Position numbers and translations under genes: made by a program
The notes under the pieces: generated by a model
Seen by the model: only the letters and a program-made list of their open reading frames with translations
Told to the model about the DNA's origin: nothing
Database searches by the model: none
In this document: positions 1 through 5,854 of the stretch, piece after piece
Position numbering within the stretch: position 1 is the stretch's first letter
Layout: each line of letters starts with the position of its first letter
Source: Phycisphaerae bacterium
Lineage (GTDB): Bacteria > Planctomycetota > Phycisphaerae > UBA1845
DNA length: 6,591 bases
Direction: 5' to 3'
Assembly: GCA_021604825.1 (NCBI GenBank)
Contig: BQJS01000232.1
Span: 1-6,591 of the forward strand

Positions 1-590
1 ACGGCAAACGAGCCTTCCTTGATGCAAAGCGCCTTCGGATATGGATGGATCGATCCTTCAGCGTCGATCAGCGCAAACTCGTCCGACAAAAACCGCCAAC
101 CGCGCGACAGCAAACCCGCACAGAGCGTCGTCTTTCCCGAACCAGGGGCAGCCGGAAAAACCACACCCACGCCATCGCGCTCCATCACGCCAGCGTGCAA
201 TTGCAAATACGAATCCATCCGCCGCACAACTTCCCAGTTCAGCGCCCATTCGACGTGCGGCAGCACCTCTTCAACCCGCCGCACCGAAAACATTCGTCCT
301 TCGCTACCGCTGACAATGAACCGCCGCCCCATCGTGTAGCGCGAACGGCCCCGCTCGATGCGAACTGAAATGTGCGCGTCTTCATTGTGTCCGTCATACC
401 CGCGATACAGCGCAGCGTATTCGTCAGCCAACCCGACGATCGTGCTTTCGATTTCAAGATCAATGACGCCAAGTCGCAGACGAATGCGGTCAGGTGTGTT
501 CGCGATAGCGTATTCGGAAGCAGTCCGAGCCCGCGCGGGGTTCGGTGAAACGGAAGCTGTGTCGAATTGACCCGTGAGCGCTGCGGTCAT
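1..590 (-). CDS. HprK-like (HPr kinase-related) serine kinase, 3' end beyond the window
   Basis: I translated this frame by hand: it is open from ATG at 590 to the window edge (196 full codons), so the C-terminus is missing. The N-terminal 120 residues are variable. The HprK-type core follows: LQLHAGV at about 129-135, a P-loop APGSGKTT at 148-155 (Lys153), then RGWRFLSDEFALID at about 163-176. These align in order with the HGV, Walker A and RGHxLVADD blocks of HPr kinase/phosphorylase, with Asp170-Glu171 in the place of the metal-binding Asp pair. The family transfers phosphate from a nucleotide to a protein Ser. Here the substrate is unlikely to be HPr, because the gene is coupled to a PqqD-like gene as in the 'HPr-rel-A' arrangement and in lasso-peptide clusters with a kinase. 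The start overlaps the PqqD stop (TGATG), implying translational coupling. The fold assignment is secure; the substrate is inferred. Confidence 0.85.
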   Translation of the reverse strand, partial: MTAALTGQFDTASVSPNPARARTASEYAIANTPDRIRLRLGVIDLEIESTIVGLADEYAALYRGYDGHNEDAHISVRIERGRSRYTMGRRFIVSGSEGRMFSVRRVEEVLPHVEWALNWEVVRRMDSYLQLHAGVMERDGVGVVFPAAPGSGKTTLCAGLLSRGWRFLSDEFALIDAEGSIHPYPKALCIKEGSFA

Positions 591-883
591 CAGTTGCGAG
601 TCACCTTCAAGAGGCCATTCTCAACCATCGAACCCACCGCCAAAAGAACATCATCACACGCCTGCTGACTCGATGCATCCCAGACGCCGGTAAGCTCCGC
701 CGCGATGGACTCGCAATCGGCAGCCCCATCGCAGTGTTCCCAAATAAACCGAGCCGTCGAATTCAATCGATGCGTCGCCCCACGATCGGGATCGTAAATC
801 AGCGCTTCATCGTCGATGACATGGAAGGTGACGTCGTCACGTCGCAGCGGCAGGCTTGTCGGTTTGATACGCAAGGGATCCAT
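590..883 (-). CDS. PqqD-like protein (RiPP recognition element fold), HprK-associated
   Basis: The product is 97 residues, the usual size for free-standing PqqD-like proteins. The family pattern is visible: LPLRRDDVTFHVIDDEALIY at 11-30, then DPDRGATHRLNSTARFIWE at 31-49 with the typical H-x-L-N and a conserved Trp48, then CDG at 51-53, and a helical C-terminal half with repeated acidic and Leu positions. PqqD domains are winged-helix peptide binders that present a precursor peptide to a modifying enzyme. By analogy this one should bridge the short peptide encoded just upstream (gap 27 bases) and the kinase downstream (1-base overlap). The start is uncertain. GGAAAGGG touches the ATG at 883, which leaves no spacer, whereas a TTG at 874 three codons on has a spacing of about nine bases and would give a protein three residues shorter. 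It is probably cytoplasmic, as there is no signal peptide or membrane segment. Confidence 0.87.
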   Translation of the reverse strand: MDPLRIKPTSLPLRRDDVTFHVIDDEALIYDPDRGATHRLNSTARFIWEHCDGAADCESIAAELTGVWDASSQQACDDVLLAVGSMVENGLLKVTRN

Positions 884-910
884 CCCTTTCCGAATTCTAT
901 TTGCACGCCC

Positions 911-1162
911 TTACGACGAAGGGCTAGCCGCCAACGCCTTGGTGGGAATGAACAATTGAATGACGGGTGGAACGTAAATCAAAAGCTTCCCCGACTTCCC
1001 CAGAAATTCGCGCCGGCCACGCAGTTCACCACCCTCGGGAGAAGTCTGCACAACCGAATCCGACGCACCCGATGGTGCAAGCGGCGCGCTCGATTCCCCA
1101 TCCAGCGCGTCAGGCGGTTGGGTCGATTCAGTCATCGAATTGTGGCGAAACTTATCCTGCAT
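911..1162 (-). CDS. Short peptide with hydrophobic YVPPVI segment and C-terminal Ser; candidate precursor/substrate of the PqqD-HprK pair
   Basis: The product is 83 residues in two parts. Residues 1-48 are polar, Pro/Ser/Glu rich and probably disordered. Residues 49-83 hold GRREFLGK (49-56), a hydrophobic stretch LLIYVPPVIQLFI (60-72), then PTKALAASPSS to the end. YVPPVI (63-68) fits Y-x-x-P-x-[L/I], the motif that PqqD-type elements read in lasso-peptide leaders. The last residue, Ser83, is a candidate site for an HprK-like kinase. RRxFLxK plus a hydrophobic run plus ALA also resembles a Tat signal, but it sits at the C-terminus. The gene comes first, 27 bases before the PqqD-like gene. An in-frame stop just upstream limits the start to 1162 or to the ATG at 1135; the ribosome binding site is weak (AAGGAT at 1175-1180, 12 bases away). 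I see no cyclisation core. That it is a gene is likely; the role is inferred. Confidence 0.68.
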   Translation of the reverse strand: MQDKFRHNSMTESTQPPDALDGESSAPLAPSGASDSVVQTSPEGGELRGRREFLGKSGKLLIYVPPVIQLFIPTKALAASPSS

Positions 1163-1207
1163 CGCAGCTCACAAATCCTTCATAGAATCCCTGTCACTCA
1201 ACAGGTG

Positions 1208-1217
1208 CAGCGCTGCC
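1208..1217. promoter_or_regulatory. Perfect palindrome GCAGCGCTGC in the leader of the peptide-PqqD-kinase operon
   Basis: This 10-base perfect palindrome lies about 45 bases upstream of the short-peptide start. Its placement would suit a repressor site or the stem of a small leader hairpin, but it is short and GC-rich, so chance is a real possibility. No regulator gene lies beside it. Confidence 0.2.
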
Positions 1218-1407
1218 GACTCCACCAATCGGCTGCCCGTACCATCGTTATCGGAATGTGAGAGAACTGAATCGAGTTATTGGACCGAAGTGGACGGTCA
1301 GCCGGCCAGAAATAGCCCTGTCGGCCCGAAATCGCTGAATCGACGGGCACAAAGCAACACTGGCGTAGACCCTATTGGTAACGCTGAAAGGGGCACAATC
1401 ACGCGAA

Positions 1408-1430
1408 ACAGGGCCAATCAGACGCCCTGT
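1408..1430 (-). terminator. Inverted repeat, weak terminator candidate
   Basis: The minus strand reads ACAGGGC, a 9-base loop, then GCCCTGT: a perfect 7-base-pair stem ending in TTT and then C. The loop contains the TGA stop of the 26-codon ORF. The position suits a terminator for the SUKH lipoprotein/small ORF unit, just before the next operon. The U-tract is very short, so termination may be weak or the hairpin may only stabilise the 3' end. Confidence 0.4.
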
Positions 1431-1498
1431 GCAACCGACCCAAAGATATTGAAGAACCAGAAAAAGATCGATGAGAAGATGCTAAGAATCAGCGACAT
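1418..1498 (-). CDS. Putative 26-residue hydrophobic small membrane protein
   Basis: A 26-codon ORF runs from ATG at 1498 to TGA at 1418. The product starts MSLILSIFSSIFFWFFNIF and ends GSVAQGV. About 19 of the first 20 residues are apolar or small, with six Phe and one Trp, which is enough for one transmembrane helix. Upstream on the same strand is GGAGCAAGGGACCC; GGAG lies 10 bases and AAGGGA 3 bases before the ATG, so translation is plausible. Codon third positions are mostly G or C, as in the neighbours. Its stop lies in the loop of an inverted repeat. It follows the SUKH lipoprotein by about 140 bases and may belong to the same transcript or have its own. I do not recognise a family. Small type I toxins look like this, but so do small regulatory membrane proteins and chance ORFs. 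Confidence 0.4.
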   Translation of the reverse strand: MSLILSIFSSIFFWFFNIFGSVAQGV

Positions 1499-1541
1499 GG
1501 GTCCCTTGCTCCATCAAGTGGTTGTTCCAACTGCGAATGCT

Positions 1542-1630
1542 CCGTACTGCCGACATTTCGCGATCAATTGCATATCAATCGAGTGCGACGCCCGGTTTCC
1601 CATTAGGTCAGAGGATGAACCGTACTGCCG
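1542..1630. repeat. Imperfect direct repeat pair, core CCGTACTGCCG
   Basis: The 11-base core CCGTACTGCCG occurs exactly at 1542-1552 and 1620-1630, in the same orientation, 78 bases apart. On the minus strand each core is preceded by CGAAA plus three unmatched bases and followed by a partly matching CAT-x-C, giving roughly 20 identities over 26. The sequence between the cores is not duplicated. The pair sits between the SUKH lipoprotein stop and the 26-codon ORF, so a regulator-binding site is one explanation and a remnant of an old duplication is another. Confidence 0.4.
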
Positions 1631-1641
1631 TGCTTTCGAAA

Positions 1642-2313
1642 TTATGGTCGGCTTTCTAATGTCTTGATAAACGCGTTTTCCAATGCGTCGTATTTTTGGG
1701 GGTCAAAATCAACCATGCCATGGGAGTCAAGCGACGCTATTTCGGCAGCATGGACCTTGATAATGAACTGAACAAACTCCGGAATCGTTCCGTAGTCGGT
1801 CGGATAAGGATCCTCCAGCATGTAGTAGAAGACTCGGGGTGCCGAACTCGTGACGTCAATAAAGAAACCATCGCCAGAACCATCGTCCAGAATCTTCAAG
1901 GCATTCTTGCGTTTTGAATCGACAAAGGGAACTTTCTGGATTTGCTTTCTATCTTGCAACGATTCCGAAATGGAGAGCATACGTCCAAGTGGCAGCAAGT
2001 CGGTCAATCTGTCGGTGCAACCGTTGTGCCACTGAAACCAACTCTCCAGCGATGACAACGTCACGCCGCCGACTCCGGCACGCAGTTCTGACAACTCAGC
2101 TTCCGTCGCCGGTGGTGCGAGTTTGGCATGGATAAATGGCGCATTCTCCTTCAGCACCCTATCAAGCTCAGCCAGATTTTCTTTCAAGCCTTTCTCATCC
2201 ACGATTTTGACGGGCTTATTTGTGATCTTCGCGGGCGTACCAGCGACCTTTGGCCGTTCGCACCCTGAGGCGATCAGGCAGGAAATGCAAACCAAGAACA
2301 TCGTGGGCCGCAT
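1642..2313 (-). CDS. Lipoprotein with SMI1/KNR4 (SUKH) domain
   Basis: The product is 223 residues. The N-terminus MRPTMFLVCISCLIASGC is a lipoprotein signal, with Cys18 in an A-S-G-C lipobox, followed by a Lys-rich linker. Residues about 65-185 read as a SUKH domain: LAPPATEAELSELRAG near 65-80, an SLESWFQWHNG block at 88-98, LLPLGRMLSI at 106-115, then KILDDGSGDGFFIDV at 140-154 and a YGTIPEFVQFI end at 174-184. SUKH proteins are best known as cytoplasmic immunity partners of secreted nuclease toxins, though many are of unknown role. A membrane-anchored form would act outside the cytoplasm. The ribosome binding site GAAAGGG (2322-2328) is 8 bases from the ATG and fixes the start. It follows the STAS gene by 42 bases, probably in the same transcript. 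The GC content looks slightly lower than in the flanking genes. No toxin gene is visible. The domain call is good; the function is unknown. Confidence 0.78.
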   Translation of the reverse strand: MRPTMFLVCISCLIASGCERPKVAGTPAKITNKPVKIVDEKGLKENLAELDRVLKENAPFIHAKLAPPATEAELSELRAGVGGVTLSSLESWFQWHNGCTDRLTDLLPLGRMLSISESLQDRKQIQKVPFVDSKRKNALKILDDGSGDGFFIDVTSSAPRVFYYMLEDPYPTDYGTIPEFVQFIIKVHAAEIASLDSHGMVDFDPQKYDALENAFIKTLESRP

Positions 2314-2321
2314 GTAGTGTG

Positions 2322-2328
2322 CCCTTTC
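2322..2328 (-). promoter_or_regulatory. Ribosome binding site of the SUKH lipoprotein
   Basis: GAAAGGG lies 8 bases upstream of the ATG at 2313. It supports the first Met rather than the internal Met5 and keeps the complete lipoprotein signal. Confidence 0.7.
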
Positions 2329-2355
2329 AGCGAAATACTCTTGGATCGTCGCCGA

Positions 2356-2721
2356 CTATCTTGATGTGACCGGACGGGTGGGATCCTGAAACAAACTGAG
2401 AGCTTCTTCAACGCTGGCCGCCATCTCAAACCACTGATCCAGCTGCGTCACATCCAACACGCCCCGCACGAATGACGACGCCCCACACAACACGACGCGC
2501 GATTCGGTCATCCTCGCATGGGTCACCAACGATATCAGATGCCCCAGCCCCGATGAGTCGATCGTCTTGATGTTCGACAAATCGATGACCACCTTGGCAT
2601 TTTTCTCACCAACAATCGGATGAAGCTGGTCGCGAATCGAATCCTCGGAATGAGAACCCAACTCGCCATTAAGCCCGACGACCGAAACACCACCAACCGG
2701 CTCTTCGATATGGATGTCCAT
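2356..2721 (-). CDS. STAS-domain anti-sigma factor antagonist (SpoIIAA/RsbV-like)
   Basis: This is a single STAS domain of 121 residues from the second in-frame Met; the first Met at 2727 would give 123. An AGGA site (2731-2734) is 9 bases from the ATG at 2721 but only 3 from 2727, so the inner start is preferred. The family signature VVIDLSNIKTIDSSGLG lies at 44-60, and the second Ser of DSSG (Ser57) is in the position phosphorylated in SpoIIAA and RsbV. The C-terminal half (RVVLCGASSFVRGVLDVTQLDQWF) fits the STAS helix and strand order. Such proteins bind an anti-sigma kinase and release a sigma factor when unphosphorylated. No HATPase kinase, PP2C phosphatase or sigma gene lies in the window, so the partner is encoded elsewhere. 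It starts 38 bases after the stop of a secreted protein and precedes the SUKH lipoprotein, suggesting one transcript. Confidence 0.9.
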   Translation of the reverse strand: MDIHIEEPVGGVSVVGLNGELGSHSEDSIRDQLHPIVGEKNAKVVIDLSNIKTIDSSGLGHLISLVTHARMTESRVVLCGASSFVRGVLDVTQLDQWFEMAASVEEALSLFQDPTRPVTSR

Positions 2722-2730
2722 CAGCATTTA

Positions 2731-2734
2731 TCCT
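2731..2734 (-). promoter_or_regulatory. Shine-Dalgarno AGGA that decides the STAS start
   Basis: The minus strand reads CAGGATAAATGCTGATG. AGGA is 3 bases from the first ATG and 9 from the second, which favours initiation at 2721. Confidence 0.55.
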
Positions 2735-2759
2735 GAGACCAAATGATCAAAGCGAAGGA

Positions 2760-3458
2760 TCAGTTTGAGAGATTCCCCACGCTGCGCTTGCGCAAGAGCT
2801 TGCGAAGCAACAGGTGGTTCTCGCCCATGAAATCCGTCACTTCACCTGAGACGATAAATTCAACGCTTGTCGTCGAACCCTTCGATTCACGAATCATCCG
2901 CTCGAGCATCCGGTTCGGCAGAAGGCGCATCGGCGGGTCCGGTGTGGCTGCCGGGTTGTTGTCGCCCGTGAAGTTAAACACAAACCACGGACCCTCGCGC
3001 GTCAAACGACCCGCACGATCCACCAGAAAATATCCTTCCGGAAGTCGCGCCGGGGTGCGCCGCGGATCATCATCACCAATCGTATCGCGCACCACTTCGG
3101 TACCCGGTCGCGAACCGGGAAGCAGCGGCCGAGCTTTCGGGCGATCCCGCTCAAACTGCTTCAGCACATCGTCGGCTGACACCTTCGGGGCGCTTTGCAT
3201 ATCCGAGGATGAGCGGCGTCGTCGATCGGTCACGCGGGATGAACTCTGCCCCTTCGCTGGCGGGGTTTCACCCGGTTTGATCGTCACCGTATCGCTGTTG
3301 CTGACCGGTTTCGCTTCGGTCATCTCCTTCGGTTCCTCATTGGAATCAGGCGCAGAAGCCTCCTGCCCCAATGCGGGAACGGTTAAGATGAGCGTCGCGA
3401 CCAACGGCATGGCCCACCATGCTGGTGCACGCTTGCTTGGATTCGCCATGAGTACCAT
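2760..3458 (-). CDS. Secreted protein of unknown function with a conserved C-terminal block (planctomycete type)
   Basis: The product is 232 residues from the ATG at 3458; an upstream in-frame ATG at 3497 would add 13 residues but has no ribosome binding site. GGGAGG (3466-3471) is 7 bases from 3458. Residues 1-31 form a signal peptide: Lys/Arg near 9-10, a hydrophobic run AMPLVATLILTVPALG, and a likely cut before QEASA. Residues 32-135 are low complexity, rich in Ser, Pro, Lys and Asp, with an R-R-R-R-S-S-S patch near 79-85. The conserved part is about 139-222: LPEGYFLVDRAGRL, then GPWFVFNFTGD, then PMRLLPNRMLERM, then VEFIVSGEVTDFMGENHLLL. I associate this block with planctomycete proteins of unknown role; no catalytic motif is evident. 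The final MGENHLLLRK resembles the end of a small beta-rich domain. It is followed at once by the STAS gene. Export is well supported; the function is not known. Confidence 0.75.
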   Translation of the reverse strand: MVLMANPSKRAPAWWAMPLVATLILTVPALGQEASAPDSNEEPKEMTEAKPVSNSDTVTIKPGETPPAKGQSSSRVTDRRRRSSSDMQSAPKVSADDVLKQFERDRPKARPLLPGSRPGTEVVRDTIGDDDPRRTPARLPEGYFLVDRAGRLTREGPWFVFNFTGDNNPAATPDPPMRLLPNRMLERMIRESKGSTTSVEFIVSGEVTDFMGENHLLLRKLLRKRSVGNLSN

Positions 3459-3465
3459 CGTACAT

Positions 3466-3471
3466 CCTCCC
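3466..3471 (-). promoter_or_regulatory. Ribosome binding site fixing the start of the secreted hypothetical protein
   Basis: GGGAGG lies 7 bases before the ATG at 3458. Starting there gives a normal signal peptide, whereas the longer reading from 3497 adds a short basic extension with no ribosome binding site. Confidence 0.75.
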
Positions 3472-3606
3472 TGCCACCACCGCCCGAGTCGTTTCACGCC
3501 CCAACGCGGTGAACTACCCTAATGTCGTCGTCAAAACACCACGAACACGCCACCAATGAATGATTTATCATCGGCTGACCTACGTCATAATGTCCAACCC
3601 GGCAAA

Positions 3607-5835
3607 TTATCGGAACCCCAACTGTTTTCGAAGTCCAGCCGCGTCGGTCACCGGACGCTTGCACACCTTATTCTCACAGACGTAGACAGCCGGTTTGCCG
3701 TCCACCGGCTTCTTACCCTTGAGCAAAGCATACCCATCTTCCACCAGCGCGGTTCGGCCACCACCGGGATTTCCGGCTAAGAGTAGGATTTTATTCGGCA
3801 GGAAGCCAGCGTAAACCGCTCGCACCAAATCGTCCGTCGATGACTGTCCAACGTCACCGGCGATGACGACTTCCTTCACCCGATCGTGATACATGTCCAC
3901 CGCGCAAAGCATCCGTTCAAATTGCGAAGGCGATCCTTCAACCGCTCCTTTAAATGCCTTGAAAATCGATTCGGCGTGGGCTCGGTAGTCGGCTCGATCC
4001 AGCATAATCCCCAAGCGAACCAGGTTCATCGCGTGAACCGAGTTGCCCGACGGAATCGCTCCATCGCGCGGGTTCTTTGAACGAGCGATCAACTTCTCCG
4101 CATCGTCAGCCGTGAAGTAAAACGCACCACCCTCCGTATCCAAGTAGTGCTTGATGGTGACGTCGGTCAGCGCCTGGGCTTCGGTCAACCAGCGTGGGTC
4201 AAAGGTAGCCTCGTAGAGATTCAGCAGGCCTTCGATCATGAATGCATAGTCGCTGAGATACCCGGTCAGGCGCGACTCGCCACCTCGATGCGTTCGCAGC
4301 AATCGCCCATCCTTTCGCATCTTGGTCAACACGAAGTCAGCCGCTTTGCCAGCAGCCTCGGCGTACTGTGGATCATTCAGCACCCGCGCCCCCTTGGCCA
4401 GACTCGCTATCATCAACCCATTCCAGCCAGTCAGGACTTTGTCATCGAGTCCCGGGTGAATGCGTTTCTCGCGCTCTGCGCACAGTTCCTTGCGACAGGT
4501 GGCCATCTGCTTTTCAAAGTCAGCCAGCTCGATCCCCTTGGACTTGGCGAATTCGTTTGCAGATGTCGTGATTCGCAGAATGTTCTTCGCACCTGCCGGC
4601 GCATGGCCGCGTGACTCGAACCAGTTCCCCTTGTCGGTTACGTCATAGAATTCGCAAAACAAAGCCCCGCGTTCGTCACCCAGGACAGCTTTGATCTGCT
4701 CGACCTTCCAAATGTAGAACGCCCCCTCCATCCCTTCGCTGTCGGCATCGCGCGTCGAGTAGAATCCACCCTCTTCCGATTGCAGGTCGCCCATCACGTA
4801 AGCGAAAATGTCGCGAGCGACGGCTTCGTAACGCGGATTGTTCGTGACTTGGAACGCATCCAAGTAAATCGCCGACACCAGCGCCTGGTCGTAAAGCATC
4901 TTCTCAAAGTGCGGCACCAGCCAATCCGGATCGGTGCTATAGCGACAGATGCCCCCGCCGAGATGATCGTAAATCCCACCGTCGGCCATGTTTTGCAAGG
5001 TGACGTTTACCGCATCCAGCAACGCCTGATCGCCCGTCTGCCGATGAACCCGCAACATCAAGTCCATCGACATGCTCGGCGGAAACTTATTCCCGTCGCT
5101 GCGAAATCCACCTTTCTGACCGTCGAAATAGCCGGCCAGCATCGTCGCAACCTCAGCCACCCGCTCCTTGGCGATCACATCTTTGTCCGGCGCATCACCC
5201 TTCGCCCACTCATCAAGTGCCGCACGAATCTGCACGCTCTGCTCAGCGATCCGCTCGCGATTGGTCGTCCACAGCGTGTGGATCTGTTCGCACAACCGCA
5301 TGAACTGGACCTTTGGAAAGTAAGTTCCCGCATAGATCGGTTCACGATCGCTCGTCAAAAAAACTGACATCGGCCAACCGCCATGTCCTTTGTTCATCAT
5401 CTGCGTGACGTGCATGTAAATCTCGTCAACGTCGGGTCGCTCTTCGCGATCAACCTTCACGCACACAAACCGCTCGTTGACGAAGTCAGCCACCTCTTCG
5501 CTCTCAAACGTTTCGTGCTCCATCACGTGGCACCAATGGCACGCGGAGTAGCCGATGCTCAAGAAAATCGGTTTGTCTTCCTTCTTCGCCTTGGTAAACG
5601 CCTCTTCACCCCACTCATACCAATCCACCGGGTTGTGGGCGTGTTGAAGCAGATATGGACTCGTCGCGTCGATCAGGCGGTTGGTGTGGGCATGTGCGTC
5701 GGCCTTCTGCATATCTTTGACTTCTCCTCCGTCCGGCGAATCTTCTGCTATGACCGACGATGCATCCAAGCCGATCCCACAGGCCAAAGCACCGAGCAAT
5801 ACGCCAAAACCAATGGTGGGCTGCCTCATCGTCAT
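3607..5835 (-). CDS. Exported thioredoxin-like DUF255 protein (YyaL/SPATA20 family, COG1331)
   Basis: The product is 742 residues from the ATG at 5835, a little longer than usual because of an N-terminal signal peptide (hydrophobic [15 protein letters not shown], likely cut after SSVIA near residue 30). The thioredoxin-like DUF255 domain spans about 52-175, with [21 protein letters not shown], a CHWC pair at Cys99 and Cys102, [10 protein letters not shown], and GGWPMSVFL with the cis-Pro. An alpha/alpha-barrel, six-hairpin-glycosidase-like region follows, with [17 protein letters not shown] (286-302), [11 protein letters not shown] (307-317), [14 protein letters not shown] (363-376) and LTGWNGLMI. 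The end has a CENKVC pair (720, 725), typical of the family. The biochemical role is unsettled; many relatives are taken to be cytosolic, so export is notable. A longer reading from 6036 overlaps the ACT gene and lacks a signal peptide. The ribosome binding site is weak (GGGA, 5841-5844). The start is 19 bases after the ACT stop, so the two form an operon. Confidence 0.92.
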   Translation of the reverse strand: MTMRQPTIGFGVLLGALACGIGLDASSVIAEDSPDGGEVKDMQKADAHAHTNRLIDATSPYLLQHAHNPVDWYEWGEEAFTKAKKEDKPIFLSIGYSACHWCHVMEHETFESEEVADFVNERFVCVKVDREERPDVDEIYMHVTQMMNKGHGGWPMSVFLTSDREPIYAGTYFPKVQFMRLCEQIHTLWTTNRERIAEQSVQIRAALDEWAKGDAPDKDVIAKERVAEVATMLAGYFDGQKGGFRSDGNKFPPSMSMDLMLRVHRQTGDQALLDAVNVTLQNMADGGIYDHLGGGICRYSTDPDWLVPHFEKMLYDQALVSAIYLDAFQVTNNPRYEAVARDIFAYVMGDLQSEEGGFYSTRDADSEGMEGAFYIWKVEQIKAVLGDERGALFCEFYDVTDKGNWFESRGHAPAGAKNILRITTSANEFAKSKGIELADFEKQMATCRKELCAEREKRIHPGLDDKVLTGWNGLMIASLAKGARVLNDPQYAEAAGKAADFVLTKMRKDGRLLRTHRGGESRLTGYLSDYAFMIEGLLNLYEATFDPRWLTEAQALTDVTIKHYLDTEGGAFYFTADDAEKLIARSKNPRDGAIPSGNSVHAMNLVRLGIMLDRADYRAHAESIFKAFKGAVEGSPSQFERMLCAVDMYHDRVKEVVIAGDVGQSSTDDLVRAVYAGFLPNKILLLAGNPGGGRTALVEDGYALLKGKKPVDGKPAVYVCENKVCKRPVTDAAGLRKQLGFR

Positions 5836-5854
5836 CGTGATCCCGTTCTTGCGG

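Larger units (their letters stand above)
1163..1641. other. 480-base region without a conventional gene
   Basis: This lies between the SUKH lipoprotein stop and the short-peptide gene. From right to left on the minus strand it holds an imperfect direct repeat (cores 1620-1630 and 1542-1552), the pair ATCAAT-N5-ATCAAT at 1563-1579 (11-base period), a 26-codon hydrophobic ORF (1418-1498) and an inverted repeat at its stop (1408-1430). Further on are a short inverted repeat GACCG-N7-CGGTC (1283-1299) and a perfect 10-base palindrome GCAGCGCTGC (1208-1217), about 45 bases before the short-peptide start. The promoter of the peptide-PqqD-kinase operon should be here, but I cannot identify a convincing -35/-10 pair. 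Plus-strand frames open across the area carry no recognisable domain. Confidence 0.6.

Noticed and set aside
734..1261. Plus-strand open frame of 175 codons
   Set aside because: It lies antisense to the PqqD-like gene and the short peptide, is rich in Arg, His and Pro as mirror frames of GC-rich genes are, and has no domain or convincing ribosome binding site.
1140..1667. Plus-strand open frame of 175 codons covering most of the gene-free region
   Set aside because: It begins with a TTG lacking a good ribosome binding site, overlaps genes at both ends, has no recognisable motif or hydrophobic pattern, and competes with the small hydrophobic ORF on the other strand.
2743..3522. Plus-strand open frame of 259 codons
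   Set aside because: It is exactly antisense to the secreted protein, which has a signal peptide, a strong ribosome binding site and a conserved block. The plus-strand product is Ser/Arg-rich with no family resemblance.
3459..3606. Promoter with TTGACG or TTGGAC as -35 box before the secreted protein
   Set aside because: Neither hexamer has an acceptable -10 box at 16-18 bases; the AT-rich TGATAA segment is about 21 bases from TTGGAC. A promoter is expected here but cannot be placed.
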